A DNA stretch of 64,000 bases, taken from Leishmania panamensis. Its lineage: Eukaryota > Euglenozoa > Kinetoplastea > Trypanosomatida > Trypanosomatidae. The notes beneath the pieces were generated by a model. That model saw only the letters and a list, made by a program, of their open reading frames with translations. It had not been told where the DNA came from and searched no databases. The translations under genes were made by a program, and so were the position numbers. This document shows, in pieces, positions 9,162 through 18,460 of the stretch. The DNA is taken from positions 1-64,000 of the forward strand of contig NC_025857.1 of assembly GCF_000755165.1 (NCBI RefSeq), given 5' to 3'. How positions within the stretch are numbered: position 1 is the stretch's first letter; every line of letters starts with the position of its first letter.

Positions 9162-10430
9162 ATGACGAAGTCACTGGAAAGCACCAGTAATGCTTCCGAC
9201 GAGCTAGTAGTCTGGAAAGCTGCAGAGCGAGTTAGACAAGGCGCCTCTTTACACCTATCAAGGGTAGCTCTCTGTATCGCCTCTGCCACGGAACTGCTGA
9301 AAGGCAAGACAAAGCTGGTGGAGCGGGTCTCCGGGGACACGATTGTGTTTGGCCCTCTTCGCGGCCACGCCACCGACTTTGCCAATATTCTGTTAACGAA
9401 AGTGCTTCCTAATCGTTGCGTCAGCAATATTGTTTTCTTGGGTAACTACATCGATGGGGCACACCAGTCGCTGGGTGTTCTGTTCCTAATCTCGACGCTC
9501 ATTGTCTGCTCTCGGTTCCGCATTGTACCTCTCATCGGCAAGCACGAAATGATGTACCCTGTCCAGCCGGAGAGCTTCGGTTCTCTTCGAAACGAGATGC
9601 TTCTGTGCTGCACGCGCGAACGCCAGCCGCTGGAGCAGTACGAGGATGCCATGAGGGAGTTCTTTTCAGTTCTTCCCGTTGTGTGCGTGGTGGAGAACAA
9701 GTTTTTCTGTGTCGCTGGTGGGCCCTCCTCGGGGTTTCGCACGTTGGAGGAGATGGAGGTGATAACGGTGACCCAGGAGGCGCTGAAAGAGTTTGTCTTG
9801 AATGGGCCAATGGATGAGGATGAGGAGCGTATCGCTGGCGGAAGCGCTTTTGTCGCCTTACAGGGGAGAGAGCTGGCGTTCCGCTATACATTCAACGCTG
9901 CCTGTAACTTCCTGAGCCGCAACAAATTGGCGATGTTTATCGTGGGCATGGAGTACCATACAAGCCTTCCAGACTACAGTAGCTTTACTCGACCTAACCA
10001 CTACAAAGAATCAATCTATTTCCCCGGATACATTCTAGGTCGCATCCATCCAGAGACACAGTTGCCGACAGTGCTGTCGGTGTTCTCTGCCCCGTCGTTC
10101 TGCGGGGTGAACCGCAACAACGCGTGCATCGCCGAGATCACAGCCAAGCGGTTGGAGGTACAGGAGCTGAGCGTTTATGCGAACCGCCCTCTTGTGACGC
10201 CTGGAACGCAAGATCACGCGTTCTCGTGGGCGGAGCCGATGCTGGAGCGTGCAGTCGTAGCTATCACACGCGAGATCATTTTTGGAGGCAAGGAGGATGC
10301 CGCTCCTGATGTCGATGCTCGCCATAAGCGCTTGGAGGAAGTTGCTGTGGCGAAGATGCGGCGTATGGGTATGCTGCTGCGGATGTACAACATCCCTCTT
10401 CCCGATATACCCAAGCTTACGCTCGACTGA
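9162..10430 (+). CDS. PPP-family serine/threonine pseudophosphatase
   Basis: A 422-residue protein with the whole PPP phosphatase motif ladder in order but degraded metal ligands. The GDxHG motif reads GPLRG (residues 64-68), losing Asp and His. GDxxDRG reads GNYIDGA (94-100), with the bridging Asp changed to Asn95 and Arg changed to Gly. GNHE reads GKHE (126-129), losing Asn but keeping His128. Downstream, AGGPSSG replaces the HGG block, and FSAPSFCGVNRNNA corresponds to the FSAPNYCG loop. The PPP fold therefore seems kept while a two-metal active site cannot form, so the likely role is scaffolding or regulation, not catalysis. The C-terminal tail (YNIPLPDIPKLTLD) lacks a known targeting signal. 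GC-ending codons and an intact frame argue against a decaying gene. Confidence 0.82.
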   Translation: MTKSLESTSNASDELVVWKAAERVRQGASLHLSRVALCIASATELLKGKTKLVERVSGDTIVFGPLRGHATDFANILLTKVLPNRCVSNIVFLGNYIDGAHQSLGVLFLISTLIVCSRFRIVPLIGKHEMMYPVQPESFGSLRNEMLLCCTRERQPLEQYEDAMREFFSVLPVVCVVENKFFCVAGGPSSGFRTLEEMEVITVTQEALKEFVLNGPMDEDEERIAGGSAFVALQGRELAFRYTFNAACNFLSRNKLAMFIVGMEYHTSLPDYSSFTRPNHYKESIYFPGYILGRIHPETQLPTVLSVFSAPSFCGVNRNNACIAEITAKRLEVQELSVYANRPLVTPGTQDHAFSWAEPMLERAVVAITREIIFGGKEDAAPDVDARHKRLEEVAVAKMRRMGMLLRMYNIPLPDIPKLTLD

Positions 10431-10450
10431 TGCGGCCACAGTGCTTCTTT

Positions 10451-10484
<34 letters not shown>

Positions 10485-11109
10485 CGTGTATCTGTGCGCT
10501 GTGCTTTATGTTAGCAATTGCTTTTCTTGGTGTAACGTTCTGTTTCCGCCTTTGGAGGTGGTGTACATTTCTTACTTTTTGTGGGGAGCCTTGAGAGGGT
10601 CTTGCATGTGCGCGTGTGGCTCTGCGTAGATTGCTGCTGACGCTCACTTCCCATGCATTCTTGTTGTATAAATGCCGCTGTATACGGTGGCTGTCTCACT
10701 GAGAGGCTTACGAGTGGGTTTGACAGTGTATGTACATTGCTTCTTAGGTGTGAATGTCCTTGTCTATCTCCCTGAACGCTCGTTCTCTGCACAAGGCGAA
10801 AGAACCTCGTACATGTGCTATGGTGCCTGCCGTGAAAGTGAATCTTTCTGCGCTTTCTTATCTCTGCTGCTCCACGGACTGTGCCATCCCACCACTGTTT
10901 TCCATCGACCACTCCCGTACTCGAATCTCGATTCCCTCACCTCTCGTGTGTAGCTTTATCCGCTGCTACACGTCATTGCACAGAGTTTCAGGTTCCTGCG
11001 TCTAGCGAGAGCATACTTAGTCCCTTCCCCTGCACCTTGACTTTCTCCAGAACGCGATTTTCCACCTAGTATAACCAGTTGAAGCCACAAAAAGCTTCTG
11101 TTGAGAGTC
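10431..11109. other. Intergenic spacer
   Basis: Holds a GT repeat just after the pseudophosphatase stop and a pyrimidine-rich stretch at about 11021-11048 followed by AG at 11049-11050, a likely acceptor for the gene at 11110. No supported frame. Confidence 0.6.
10454..10482 (+). repeat. (GT)n microsatellite
   Basis: About 14 GT units in the 3' UTR of the pseudophosphatase gene, uninterrupted. Confidence 0.9.
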
Positions 11110-11688
11110 ATGTCCCGCTTGATACCACATTACTCCATGGGGAAGACAGCCTTCCTGTGTGTCGATCTACAAAAGGCGTTCAGCAAGCGCATCGAGAACT
11201 TCCCAAACTGCGTCTTCGTTGCCAACCGGCTGGCACGAATGCATGAGGCACTGCCCGAGAACACCAAGTACATTGTCACAGAGCAGTATCCGAAGGGTCT
11301 CGGGCACACCGTTCCGGAGATTATTTTACCCAAAACGGCCCAAGTGATCGAGAAGACACGCTTTTCATGTATTGTGCCGGAGGTGGAGAAGCTGCTGAAA
11401 GACGTGAATAATGCTGTCGTCTTCGGCATTGAGGGACACGCCTGTATCCTGCAAACAGTAGCTGATCTCTTGGATATGAATAAGCGCGTGTTCCTTCTAA
11501 AAGACGGCCTGGGCAGTCAAAAGAAGACAGACTTCAAGGCCGCGGTAAAGCTGATGAGTTCATGGGGCCCCAACTGCCAGCTCACCACCTCCGAGTCGAT
11601 TCTGCTTCAGATGACAAGGGATTCCATGGACCCCAACTTCAAGGCGATTGCAAAGCTGCTGAAGGAGGAGCCTCCGATTCCGCTCTAA
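11110..11688 (+). CDS. Isochorismatase-fold cysteine hydrolase (ISOC-like)
   Basis: A 192-residue single-domain protein. The catalytic triad of the family is present: Asp19 in FLCVDLQKAF, Lys82 in EKTRFSC and Cys112 in GIEGHAC. The length and the order of motifs match the eukaryotic ISOC1/ISOC2-like branch, whose physiological substrate is not settled; trypanosomatids do not make isochorismate, so the name describes only the fold. The ATG at 11110 is the first start after a probable acceptor at 11049-11050; the internal ATG at residue 10 (MGKTAFLC) would still include the triad. There is no clear presequence. Triad residues are intact, so hydrolase activity is plausible. Confidence 0.88.
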   Translation: MSRLIPHYSMGKTAFLCVDLQKAFSKRIENFPNCVFVANRLARMHEALPENTKYIVTEQYPKGLGHTVPEIILPKTAQVIEKTRFSCIVPEVEKLLKDVNNAVVFGIEGHACILQTVADLLDMNKRVFLLKDGLGSQKKTDFKAAVKLMSSWGPNCQLTTSESILLQMTRDSMDPNFKAIAKLLKEEPPIPL

Positions 11689-12571
11689 GCAAGTGCACGA
11701 CTGACAAAGCTGACGAGCGTACGAATCCAACAGGAAGGGATCTGCCGCAGAAGTCCTGCAGCAGCCTCGTTAAACATCCACCTTTTTTGTCTCCCATCTG
11801 TGTGCAGAGGGTGGCTTCATGTCTGCTTGATGGCTCGTTAAAAGTGGCATGTGTTGCTGTTCATGATTTGCAAACGAATCTAGTTCATGTGCAGCTCTGA
11901 TGGGAGCAGGAGTTCCAGGCACCACTTCTCTGTTTCCTTTCTAGAGCCTCTGGTATCCAATGGTGTTTCCCTATTAATCACCTTTACTCTTTTTGTTTTA
12001 CGAGTACATATGCGTCCTTTTTCGTTTGACTTGCTTCATTTCCTTTTCTTGTGGCTTACAGCACCTTTACTTTTCTTTTCTCTTTCAGCAGATTTCACAG
12101 GATGTTCAGGAGTGGCCAGCGGTGCTCTCCACCCTCAAATTACAGTGAAAAGATAAGGAATCTTCGCGTTCAGCGTGCATCCAAGTACAGATAAGTGGCG
12201 CGCAGGCGTAGGTTTCGAGGGCACGGTCAGATCTTCCCTTTTCGTCAGACTAGCTGTACAGCCTCTCTAGAGACAGTGCTGAGTGACGCGTCGAAGGTGC
12301 GTAGTTTGCCATTCCGGCAGATTAACTGACCACATACACGCACATACCTGCTGTACGCAGCTCGTGTGCCTCTGTTTACACTAATTGTGGCGGAACGAGA
12401 CAGAACGCGGCTACACGTTTGCCCTTTGGGGGGGGTATGCCGTCATGCGCCCATTCTTTGCTATCCTTTCCTCAGTCTCACCTTCATTTACTTCGTTTTC
12501 TTTTTTCACTACTTGCGCGCGACGTGGCGCACTACTGCGCGGTGTTTGCGTGTCGATTCAAAGCATCCAGA
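11689..12571. other. Intergenic spacer
   Basis: 3' UTR of the isochorismatase-like gene. Two pyrimidine-rich tracts are seen, near 12045-12090 and 12466-12515. The first AG after the second tract is 12562-12563, a likely acceptor just before ATG 12572. Frames overlapping this stretch extend the next gene upstream without splice support. Confidence 0.6.
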
Positions 12572-14299
12572 ATGGCTGCGGAGTTCTCACTGCTACAGTA
12601 CCTCGGTGTCACCGTGGACAAGTACGATTCCTCCGCAGATCTCGACTCTTCCGCGCTTTCGAAGAAGGCAATGTTTCGGGTATGGGCACCAACACAGCAC
12701 CCGCCATCCAAGTGCGGTCCACGAGAGGAGACGTGCCGGGTACTGGAGAAGAATCGAAAAGGTGCCAACCCCTGGTATGCAGACCCCACCGGAGAAGTGC
12801 TTTTGCGTCGCAAAAATGGAGTGGAAGTTCAGTACATGGTGCACAACTCCAAGATTCCATCTGTCTATGGTGTGAACAAGCAACTTGCCAAGAAAAGGGT
12901 GGATCGAGGGCGCAAGGAGAACTCCCCTTTGGTCCACTGCAGTCTTGAGGTAGGCAAAGATGAAGCTAGGCAGAAAGAGGCGCGACGCGAGCTGCTACGA
13001 GAATTGCTTCGGTGCAACCAGGAACAAGCACGCCTGAAGAAAGAGGAGGAACTTCGCGAGCGCGCTCGACGGATAGCACACGAGCGCGCCGTTTTGCAGT
13101 ACAACGCGGCTGGGGTTGTACGTGGAGAGGTAGTCCACAAAAAAGCAGTGCATGGGGAAGCCATGCGCGAAGCAGCAGTGGAAGCCCCCACCCGACGAGA
13201 GGAGCGCCGAGCGGGTGCAAATGTAGACGGGAGGGATGTTGTGGTTGTGTGGGACGGCAAAGACCAGGATGATCGGCGCCGCCTTGCCGCAGCGGAGCGC
13301 ACACGCCAACTTGCCGAAGAGAACCTCCGTGTTGCGGAGCAGCGACGCGCAGAGCACAAAGCGCAGGAGCAGGCGGAACGTGAAAGGGCGCAAGCAGAGC
13401 GCACGGAGCTGCAGAGGCAGCTCGCGCAGGAGCATGCAGAGAATGTGGAAAGACACCGCCGTAACGCTGAGGCACTGCGAAGTGCCCAAGAGGCCGAGCG
13501 CGAGCGCTGGTGCAGGGCAAGCACCACTGATGCGAACCTGCAGGCGGCGCCGCTCTTGTCCCTCTTCGACACGATGGAAAGGCGAGAGCGGGATGAGGCG
13601 ATTCGGGCACAGCAGAAGCAGGTGGACGACATGGCTCTGAATGCACGTCATGCTGCGCAAAAGCGGGAATGCGCGCAAGCCGAACGGGATAGGGAGCGGC
13701 AGTGCACCGCGGATTATGCCAAGGCAGAACTGGAGAGCTTTGAGCGTGAAGTGGAGAACGCGCACCAGAGGCGCGAGTACGAGCGTCTGCAGCTACAAGA
13801 CGCAGCAAAGGCGGCTGGAAAGGTGCGACAGGCCCATGCAGAGGCCGCACGGCAGCGACAGAAGTCTGTAGAGCCTCTTCTCTTCTGGCCAGCCGCGCAT
13901 TCACCGAGAGCCGAGGATGCTAAGATAGCCGAAAATCGTAGGTTTCACGAGGACCTTCGCCGTCAGGCCGAGAAAAAGCGCAACGATCGTGCTCGTGAAG
14001 AGGAAGCAGAACGGGCAAGCGTCCGTGCGCTTATTGAGTACGATACTCGATCGGCGCAGGAGGCTTTCGCGCATGAGCGTAAGGTGGCGAGAAAAAAAGC
14101 AGAAGACCTCCGGCGCACTTTGGAGGCACAGATCGCGCAGAAGCGCAAGGGAGCCGAAGGGCAGCGGCAAGCATGTACCGCTGTCGATGCTACACGTGTG
14201 TCTGCTACCGAAGCAATGATACTGTATCGTTGCCCCGTGACGGGAGAGCTTCTGCCTGCCAGCGCGTACGACTTTGGCGTTCAGCGAGGACGTAAATGA
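12572..14299 (+). CDS. Coiled-coil protein, Arg/Glu/Ala-rich
   Basis: A 575-residue protein from ATG 12572, chosen because the last acceptor-like AG is only a few bases upstream and MAAEFSLLQYLGV begins a non-repetitive segment. Residues 1 to about 125 are mixed and include VQYMVHNSKIPSVYGVNKQ. From about 130 to 540 there is a nearly continuous charged helix (runs such as RRLAAAERTRQLAEENLRVA), the composition of long coiled-coil cytoskeletal or axonemal proteins. The C-terminus ends with a short separate element, YRCPVTGELLPASAYDFG. I do not recognise an orthologue; a flagellar microtubule-associated role is only a guess from composition. Confidence 0.85.
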   Translation: MAAEFSLLQYLGVTVDKYDSSADLDSSALSKKAMFRVWAPTQHPPSKCGPREETCRVLEKNRKGANPWYADPTGEVLLRRKNGVEVQYMVHNSKIPSVYGVNKQLAKKRVDRGRKENSPLVHCSLEVGKDEARQKEARRELLRELLRCNQEQARLKKEEELRERARRIAHERAVLQYNAAGVVRGEVVHKKAVHGEAMREAAVEAPTRREERRAGANVDGRDVVVVWDGKDQDDRRRLAAAERTRQLAEENLRVAEQRRAEHKAQEQAERERAQAERTELQRQLAQEHAENVERHRRNAEALRSAQEAERERWCRASTTDANLQAAPLLSLFDTMERRERDEAIRAQQKQVDDMALNARHAAQKRECAQAERDRERQCTADYAKAELESFEREVENAHQRREYERLQLQDAAKAAGKVRQAHAEAARQRQKSVEPLLFWPAAHSPRAEDAKIAENRRFHEDLRRQAEKKRNDRAREEEAERASVRALIEYDTRSAQEAFAHERKVARKKAEDLRRTLEAQIAQKRKGAEGQRQACTAVDATRVSATEAMILYRCPVTGELLPASAYDFGVQRGRK

Positions 14300-15026
14300 A
14301 CGGTATGTTTAGCTTGGTCACAACCATCTGTGCTGCAGTTACTGCAACCTGAGGTTCTCGCACTTCTACTTTCACTAGTGATGGAGCGTGCGCTTTGGGG
14401 AGTTGTAACGCCAAGTCCGACCGGACTGTGAAGGGGGCGGGCGCGATGTCGCGGGCTTTCTTTTCGTCCCATACTGGCGACCATCGCACTTTTTAGATCG
14501 CATCCCTGTACATATCGCCACCGTTGTGCTAGACGAAAGGGGAACAACAACAACAGGAGAGAGCAGCCCCCAGAAAAGGTAGCACAAAAGGGCCTTTCAA
14601 TACTCATGAAGCAGCTAGTTTACTGTAGTGGGCTCTGCTAGGGGGTCGACTGGGCGGCCGTGCGCCATGCGCACTGTTCACGCCGCTTTTTTTTCCTGAA
14701 GGCTCGTGCGGCCTCTTTGCGCTTTTGCCCTGCATACTTTGTGTATTATGCTCTCTACCGCCTCCTCTGGAAAACACGCGCCTCTTTCTGAACGGATGTC
14801 ACCGGCTGTTTAACCATGCACACGAAAAGCTGCGTACGCCCAAGCTACTATTGCAGACTAAGCGATAAGCACCCAATAACAGGTTAGCAAGACACAGCAT
14901 ACCCGAAGGGCTCTCACGGAATCGTGGACGCTTCGACACTGATTGGCAGTTCCCGTGGACGGGCTGACTCTCTGGCCAAGACGTGTTCGCTGCCACAACC
15001 GTAAGGGAAGTGCGACAGATGCTCAT
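14300..15026. other. Intergenic spacer
   Basis: Contains a T run at about 14688-14695 followed by a pyrimidine-rich stretch to about 14770, which could direct splicing of the small gene at 15027. Antisense frames here are low-complexity. Nothing else is recognisable. Confidence 0.5.
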
Positions 15027-15299
15027 ATGGACCAACACTACGCCGATGCTGCTCCGTTTCAAGGCGTGTGGTTTGGGACCACCCCAACACACGACTTCTA
15101 CCTGACGACTCTTGAGAAAGAACTGTTGCGGATGTCGGCGATGGAGCACTTGCACGCTTGCTGTTTAGATGACCCCCAGCTGCCTACTGCGCGTGATGGT
15201 GACACGCACTCACTTCTGCGTAGCGCGCTGCACGAATCGGCGCGAGTGTTTCTGTCTCTGGTGTTGCTCCTATGCCTCCTAGCACACCTTCTCAACTGA
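15027..15299 (+). CDS. Small tail-anchored membrane protein candidate
   Basis: A 90-residue frame from ATG 15027. The N-terminal 70 residues are soluble and non-repetitive, with a motif-like GVWFGTTPTHDFYLTTLEKE and an acidic middle. The last 17 or so residues (VFLSLVLLLCLLAHLLN) are strongly hydrophobic and end the protein, which is the layout of a tail-anchored membrane protein with a very short lumenal tail. The frame could extend upstream only through non-ATG codons. No family is recognised. It is easily missed because of its size; conservation in related species would decide. Confidence 0.6.
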   Translation: MDQHYADAAPFQGVWFGTTPTHDFYLTTLEKELLRMSAMEHLHACCLDDPQLPTARDGDTHSLLRSALHESARVFLSLVLLLCLLAHLLN

Positions 15300-15794
15300 C
15301 AGCAGGATCATCCAGATGGTGTGGACTCCCTTACTTGGCGTGCCATAGGCTAGCACACGTTTTTAGCTATCTTTTTCTGCTCACTCTTTGCTCTGTTTCC
15401 TGCTCAGTGTATTGCTTCCTGTAATGTAACGTAAATCCGTGATGAGAGTGTTAGCCTCCTTTGTGCTCGTGTGACAGTGCAGCTGTTGCGTGTGGGCTGG
15501 TTGCTTGACCAGTCAGTTTCTTGTCAGTCATGCATGCCTTCTCTGCCTCATGTCACCAAATGTCAGCTATGATCTGCGTCAAGTGTTGCCGCATATCTGC
15601 AACTGGAAAACACAAATCGTTGGATGGTCCTCCGTGGCCTGATGTGAGGTTTCTGTTGTCTATCTCGTTTGCCTCATCTTACTCTTATCTTGCTTTTACT
15701 CCCGCACTTCCTCCTGCTTTTACGTGAACGCCAGTGGGCTTGCAGGAGTGATTGACTGAACAACGGCCCACTACGCGCTGCCAGTAAAGCAAAG
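15300..15794. other. Intergenic spacer
   Basis: A strong pyrimidine tract at about 15652-15722 is followed by AG at 15733-15734, a likely acceptor for the gene at 15795. The small frame at 15521-15727 lies in this tract and is not supported. Confidence 0.6.
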
Positions 15795-16412
15795 ATGCAC
15801 TCAGTGCTTCCCTACACCACCAATCCAGCGCAGATGGCGTCAATCGAGAAGCTTAAGCTCATAAACCCCTCTTCAGCAGCTGCTACTGGACCCTATGTGA
15901 GCGTGCGGGATCCCAAACTAGTCGTCGGAGGGCTGCTGCACAACTGGGATGCAGAGGCGGCGCACGCGCTTCTTAACGCTCCAAAGTCCGTGCAGACGTG
16001 GGACTTGTCTTGGACTGAAGACGAGACCAACTGGGAGGAACAGGTGCATCGCTGCACCTACCCAGAAGAGGTAGAGGATTTACTGCCAGCAAAATGGATC
16101 GGCTACTGTGTCCAGAGCGATGTGGATGAAACCCTGGCACGCGTTTGTAAGCTGTGCACAGCGCTGGTGAACAAGTTCATTTCGCTCTCTCAGGGCAACA
16201 ACGCCAACTTGTCCACTGCTAAGTGGCGCCAGCGCCAGGCTCTGTATGACAGACTCGGCGCCGTCATGGAGCTATTGGAAGCGTCTGTTGGTGAAGCGAT
16301 CCCTATTCTGAAGCTGAAGGACCCAGAGTTCATCCACAACTGCTGGAGCCAGATGCAGGATGATGAGCGAGTAGAAATTATGTCTGCGCTGGGGACCAAA
16401 GAGTATGACTAG
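15795..16412 (+). CDS. Conserved-looking hypothetical protein
   Basis: A 205-residue soluble protein. The N-terminal third is irregular (ATG 15795; a second in-frame Met at residue 14 begins MASIEKLKLIN). Then follow a Trp-rich acidic segment (VQTWDLSWTEDETNWEEQV) and a helical C-terminal half with WRQRQALYDRLGAVMELLEA. There is no signal peptide, membrane span or metal-binding motif. I do not recognise the family. Codon use and length are like those of the neighbouring genes. The stop codon is followed about 85 bases later by a strong stem-loop. Confidence 0.8.
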   Translation: MHSVLPYTTNPAQMASIEKLKLINPSSAAATGPYVSVRDPKLVVGGLLHNWDAEAAHALLNAPKSVQTWDLSWTEDETNWEEQVHRCTYPEEVEDLLPAKWIGYCVQSDVDETLARVCKLCTALVNKFISLSQGNNANLSTAKWRQRQALYDRLGAVMELLEASVGEAIPILKLKDPEFIHNCWSQMQDDERVEIMSALGTKEYD

Positions 16413-16960
16413 ACCTGCAATCTTGTGAGCACGCTCCTCCGATTTTTGTCTGTTTGCTTTTACCTTTCTTTCTCTTCTTCTTCTCCCTTGCATATCACAG
16501 ACGAGTTAACCGCCTATTGGTTAGCTCGTCTGTAGGCGTCTCCATCGCAGCTGTCATGTGGGGTTAGGAGAAGTGAAGGGGGTGGGGACTTTTTTCTCTT
16601 TGCTTTGCGCCCCCCCCCCCTCCCACCGCTAGAGAGAGCCGCGTGACACGGGCGCTCGATGTTGTTGTTGTTTTTATTTGCCTTTCCCCTTTTAGATCCC
16701 AGCGCCTAGCACGCGCAATGCTCAAAAAGAAAAGGTCGTATTTTGTAGCTGAGCGAGGTGCTCGCGCTTGTTTCACAGATCTCTGGGTATAGTTCTCCTC
16801 GCTCCTTCGCGTTTTTCTGCTTCCCTGCCCCTGATGACCTCTGGTGTCTTTCACTCGGCGGTGGGACTGCAGGTCGTGTTTGCGACTTCAACCATACCGC
16901 CATGGTTGCTCCTATTTTCCCCATTCTTGTTCTCCGTGCTGTGTTGCTCTTGGACCCTTC
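16413..16960. other. Intergenic spacer with stem-loop
   Basis: Contains a pyrimidine tract (about 16455-16490) running into the stem-loop at 16497-16533, a poly-C run near 16611-16622, and more pyrimidine-rich sequence at 16789-16835 and 16900-16955 before ATG 16961. Frames starting upstream of 16961 in the next gene's phase use non-ATG starts. Confidence 0.6.
16497..16533 (+). other. Near-perfect 15-bp stem-loop
   Basis: Arms 16497-16511 and 16519-16533 are complementary over 15 positions with a 7-base loop (gcctatt). The only non-Watson-Crick position is T in the left arm opposite G in the right arm, which in RNA is a G-U wobble, so the transcript can pair along the whole stem. The CAG that ends the preceding pyrimidine tract lies in the 5' arm. 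Confidence 0.85.
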
Positions 16961-18460
16961 ATGGCCACTTTCATACGTCATAGCTGTACTAGTAAGCTTG
17001 CTAGACGCTGTTCTATGCGCCGTTTCACAGCCTGGCTCCAGCTACTCACATTTGAGGCACTTCTGTGCGGAACACATGCCGTGCTACCGTCCCCAACACG
17101 TCTTGCTGCCGCATGTGCTCACGCCAAGGAGGAGTTTGCATCGCAGTGCAGCACGAGCGCGCCACCGCCAACTATGCTGACGACGGCTGTTGTGGCCACT
17201 CACCTATTGAGCAACAACCTCAGAGAGGCCGCAGCAGTGCTTGCGTCGCACCCCCGTCAGCAGCAGGTATTGGAGGGAGTGCGGGATTATGTGGCGCGTC
17301 ATCCTGGCGTGTTCGCAGTGTCTACGCTGACGGGCATGTTAGAGGAGATGCAGTGTGTGGGTGAGGGCGCGGCGGCTACCTTTCTGTGCGCAGCCGTCAA
17401 GGAGTTTCTTCACAGCTCATCCACAGTAGATGCAGCGAAGGACGAAGCGACCGAGTGGAATGCCCAGCGCGAGAGCTTGCGCTCGCTGGTGCTGCGACAT
17501 GTTCGCCTTCACCCCACCTATGCATCCGCTCTCCTGGGCTCACTCTGTGCAGTAAGCCGAGGCTGTGCAGAGGACCGCGATGACGTCATCGACGTAATGC
17601 AGATCGCCATGCGCGAGCACTCGATGAATCCGCGGGACTTCGGTGGAGTGTTGGATGTTGTATGGAAAACAGGAGAGCCGCGGCGTGTCGCGATGATGTG
17701 GAGCTGGATGCAGCACACATCCGCCTGCTGGGATGTTCGCGCGGCTTCGATCGCGATCATGGCGTTTTCGGAACTTCATCAAATGGATGAGGCAGTGGCG
17801 TGCATGCAGAAGCTTGCGGAGGCTGACCGCGACCCGACGATCGACGCTCAGGTCGCCTTTGTAAGGTTTCTAGGGGTGCGAACACACGCCCTCCTTCAGT
17901 ACGCAGCTCGGTTGGTGCTTCACTGGCATCCCTCCGGCGAGCAGCTTTGGCGCGGGGAGGCTCAGGCCGTCGGAATGGAGCTTGTTAAAGTTTGCTGCGC
18001 GTGCGGCGAGCGTAAGCTGGGTATGGAGATGCTTGAACAGATGGTGGCGACGAACGCTGGTGTCCCAGCAGAGCTAGACGTATTTATGCTGCGGCCAGGT
18101 GCTGCGGCGCTCGGTGAGGAGGTTCGTGCATCAGTGGTTACGAGCAAGGCGCTGCAGGAATTGTTCATTGACGTTCCCTTGCGCCTGTCCAGCTTGGGTG
18201 GTCAACCAGAACTAGTCGGGCTTCTTCTTTCTCTTGGGATGGCGGCCAATCGCCTTCCAGAGGTGTACGACGTGCTGGGTAAGACATCGCTTTCGCCTGC
18301 CAACTTTCAATGCGCCCTTAACTACTTTACGAAGGGAAGCGCCCTGAAGATAGCGAGTCCTGCCGCCGTGCTGGCCTGCGTGCGGGAAGCTGGTGCGCGA
18401 ACGGGTCATAAGGTTCCCAAAGAGATGGAGTCGTGGCTGCAGCTGGTGATAGATATGTAG
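16961..18460 (+). CDS. Helical-repeat protein, probable mitochondrial (PPR-like)
   Basis: A 499-residue protein from ATG 16961. The first 30 residues (MATFIRHSCTSKLARRCSMR and onward) are basic, Ser/Thr-rich and free of acidic residues, as in a mitochondrial presequence. The rest is built of paired helices with PPR-like spacing, for example SIAIMAFSELHQMDEAVACM followed by KLAEADRDPTIDAQVAFVRF. Trypanosomatid mitochondria have many PPR proteins in ribosomes and RNA processing, but the repeats here are too degenerate to count, and other alpha-solenoids are possible. There is no catalytic motif. It is the last gene before the 5-kb gap containing the retroelement. Confidence 0.7.
   Translation: MATFIRHSCTSKLARRCSMRRFTAWLQLLTFEALLCGTHAVLPSPTRLAAACAHAKEEFASQCSTSAPPPTMLTTAVVATHLLSNNLREAAAVLASHPRQQQVLEGVRDYVARHPGVFAVSTLTGMLEEMQCVGEGAAATFLCAAVKEFLHSSSTVDAAKDEATEWNAQRESLRSLVLRHVRLHPTYASALLGSLCAVSRGCAEDRDDVIDVMQIAMREHSMNPRDFGGVLDVVWKTGEPRRVAMMWSWMQHTSACWDVRAASIAIMAFSELHQMDEAVACMQKLAEADRDPTIDAQVAFVRFLGVRTHALLQYAARLVLHWHPSGEQLWRGEAQAVGMELVKVCCACGERKLGMEMLEQMVATNAGVPAELDVFMLRPGAAALGEEVRASVVTSKALQELFIDVPLRLSSLGGQPELVGLLLSLGMAANRLPEVYDVLGKTSLSPANFQCALNYFTKGSALKIASPAAVLACVREAGARTGHKVPKEMESWLQLVIDM

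Noticed and set aside
12865..13904. Long antisense frames across the coiled-coil gene
   Set aside because: Shadows of a GC-rich, repetitive sense gene: they consist of Ser/Ala/Arg repeats complementary to Glu/Arg/Ala codons.
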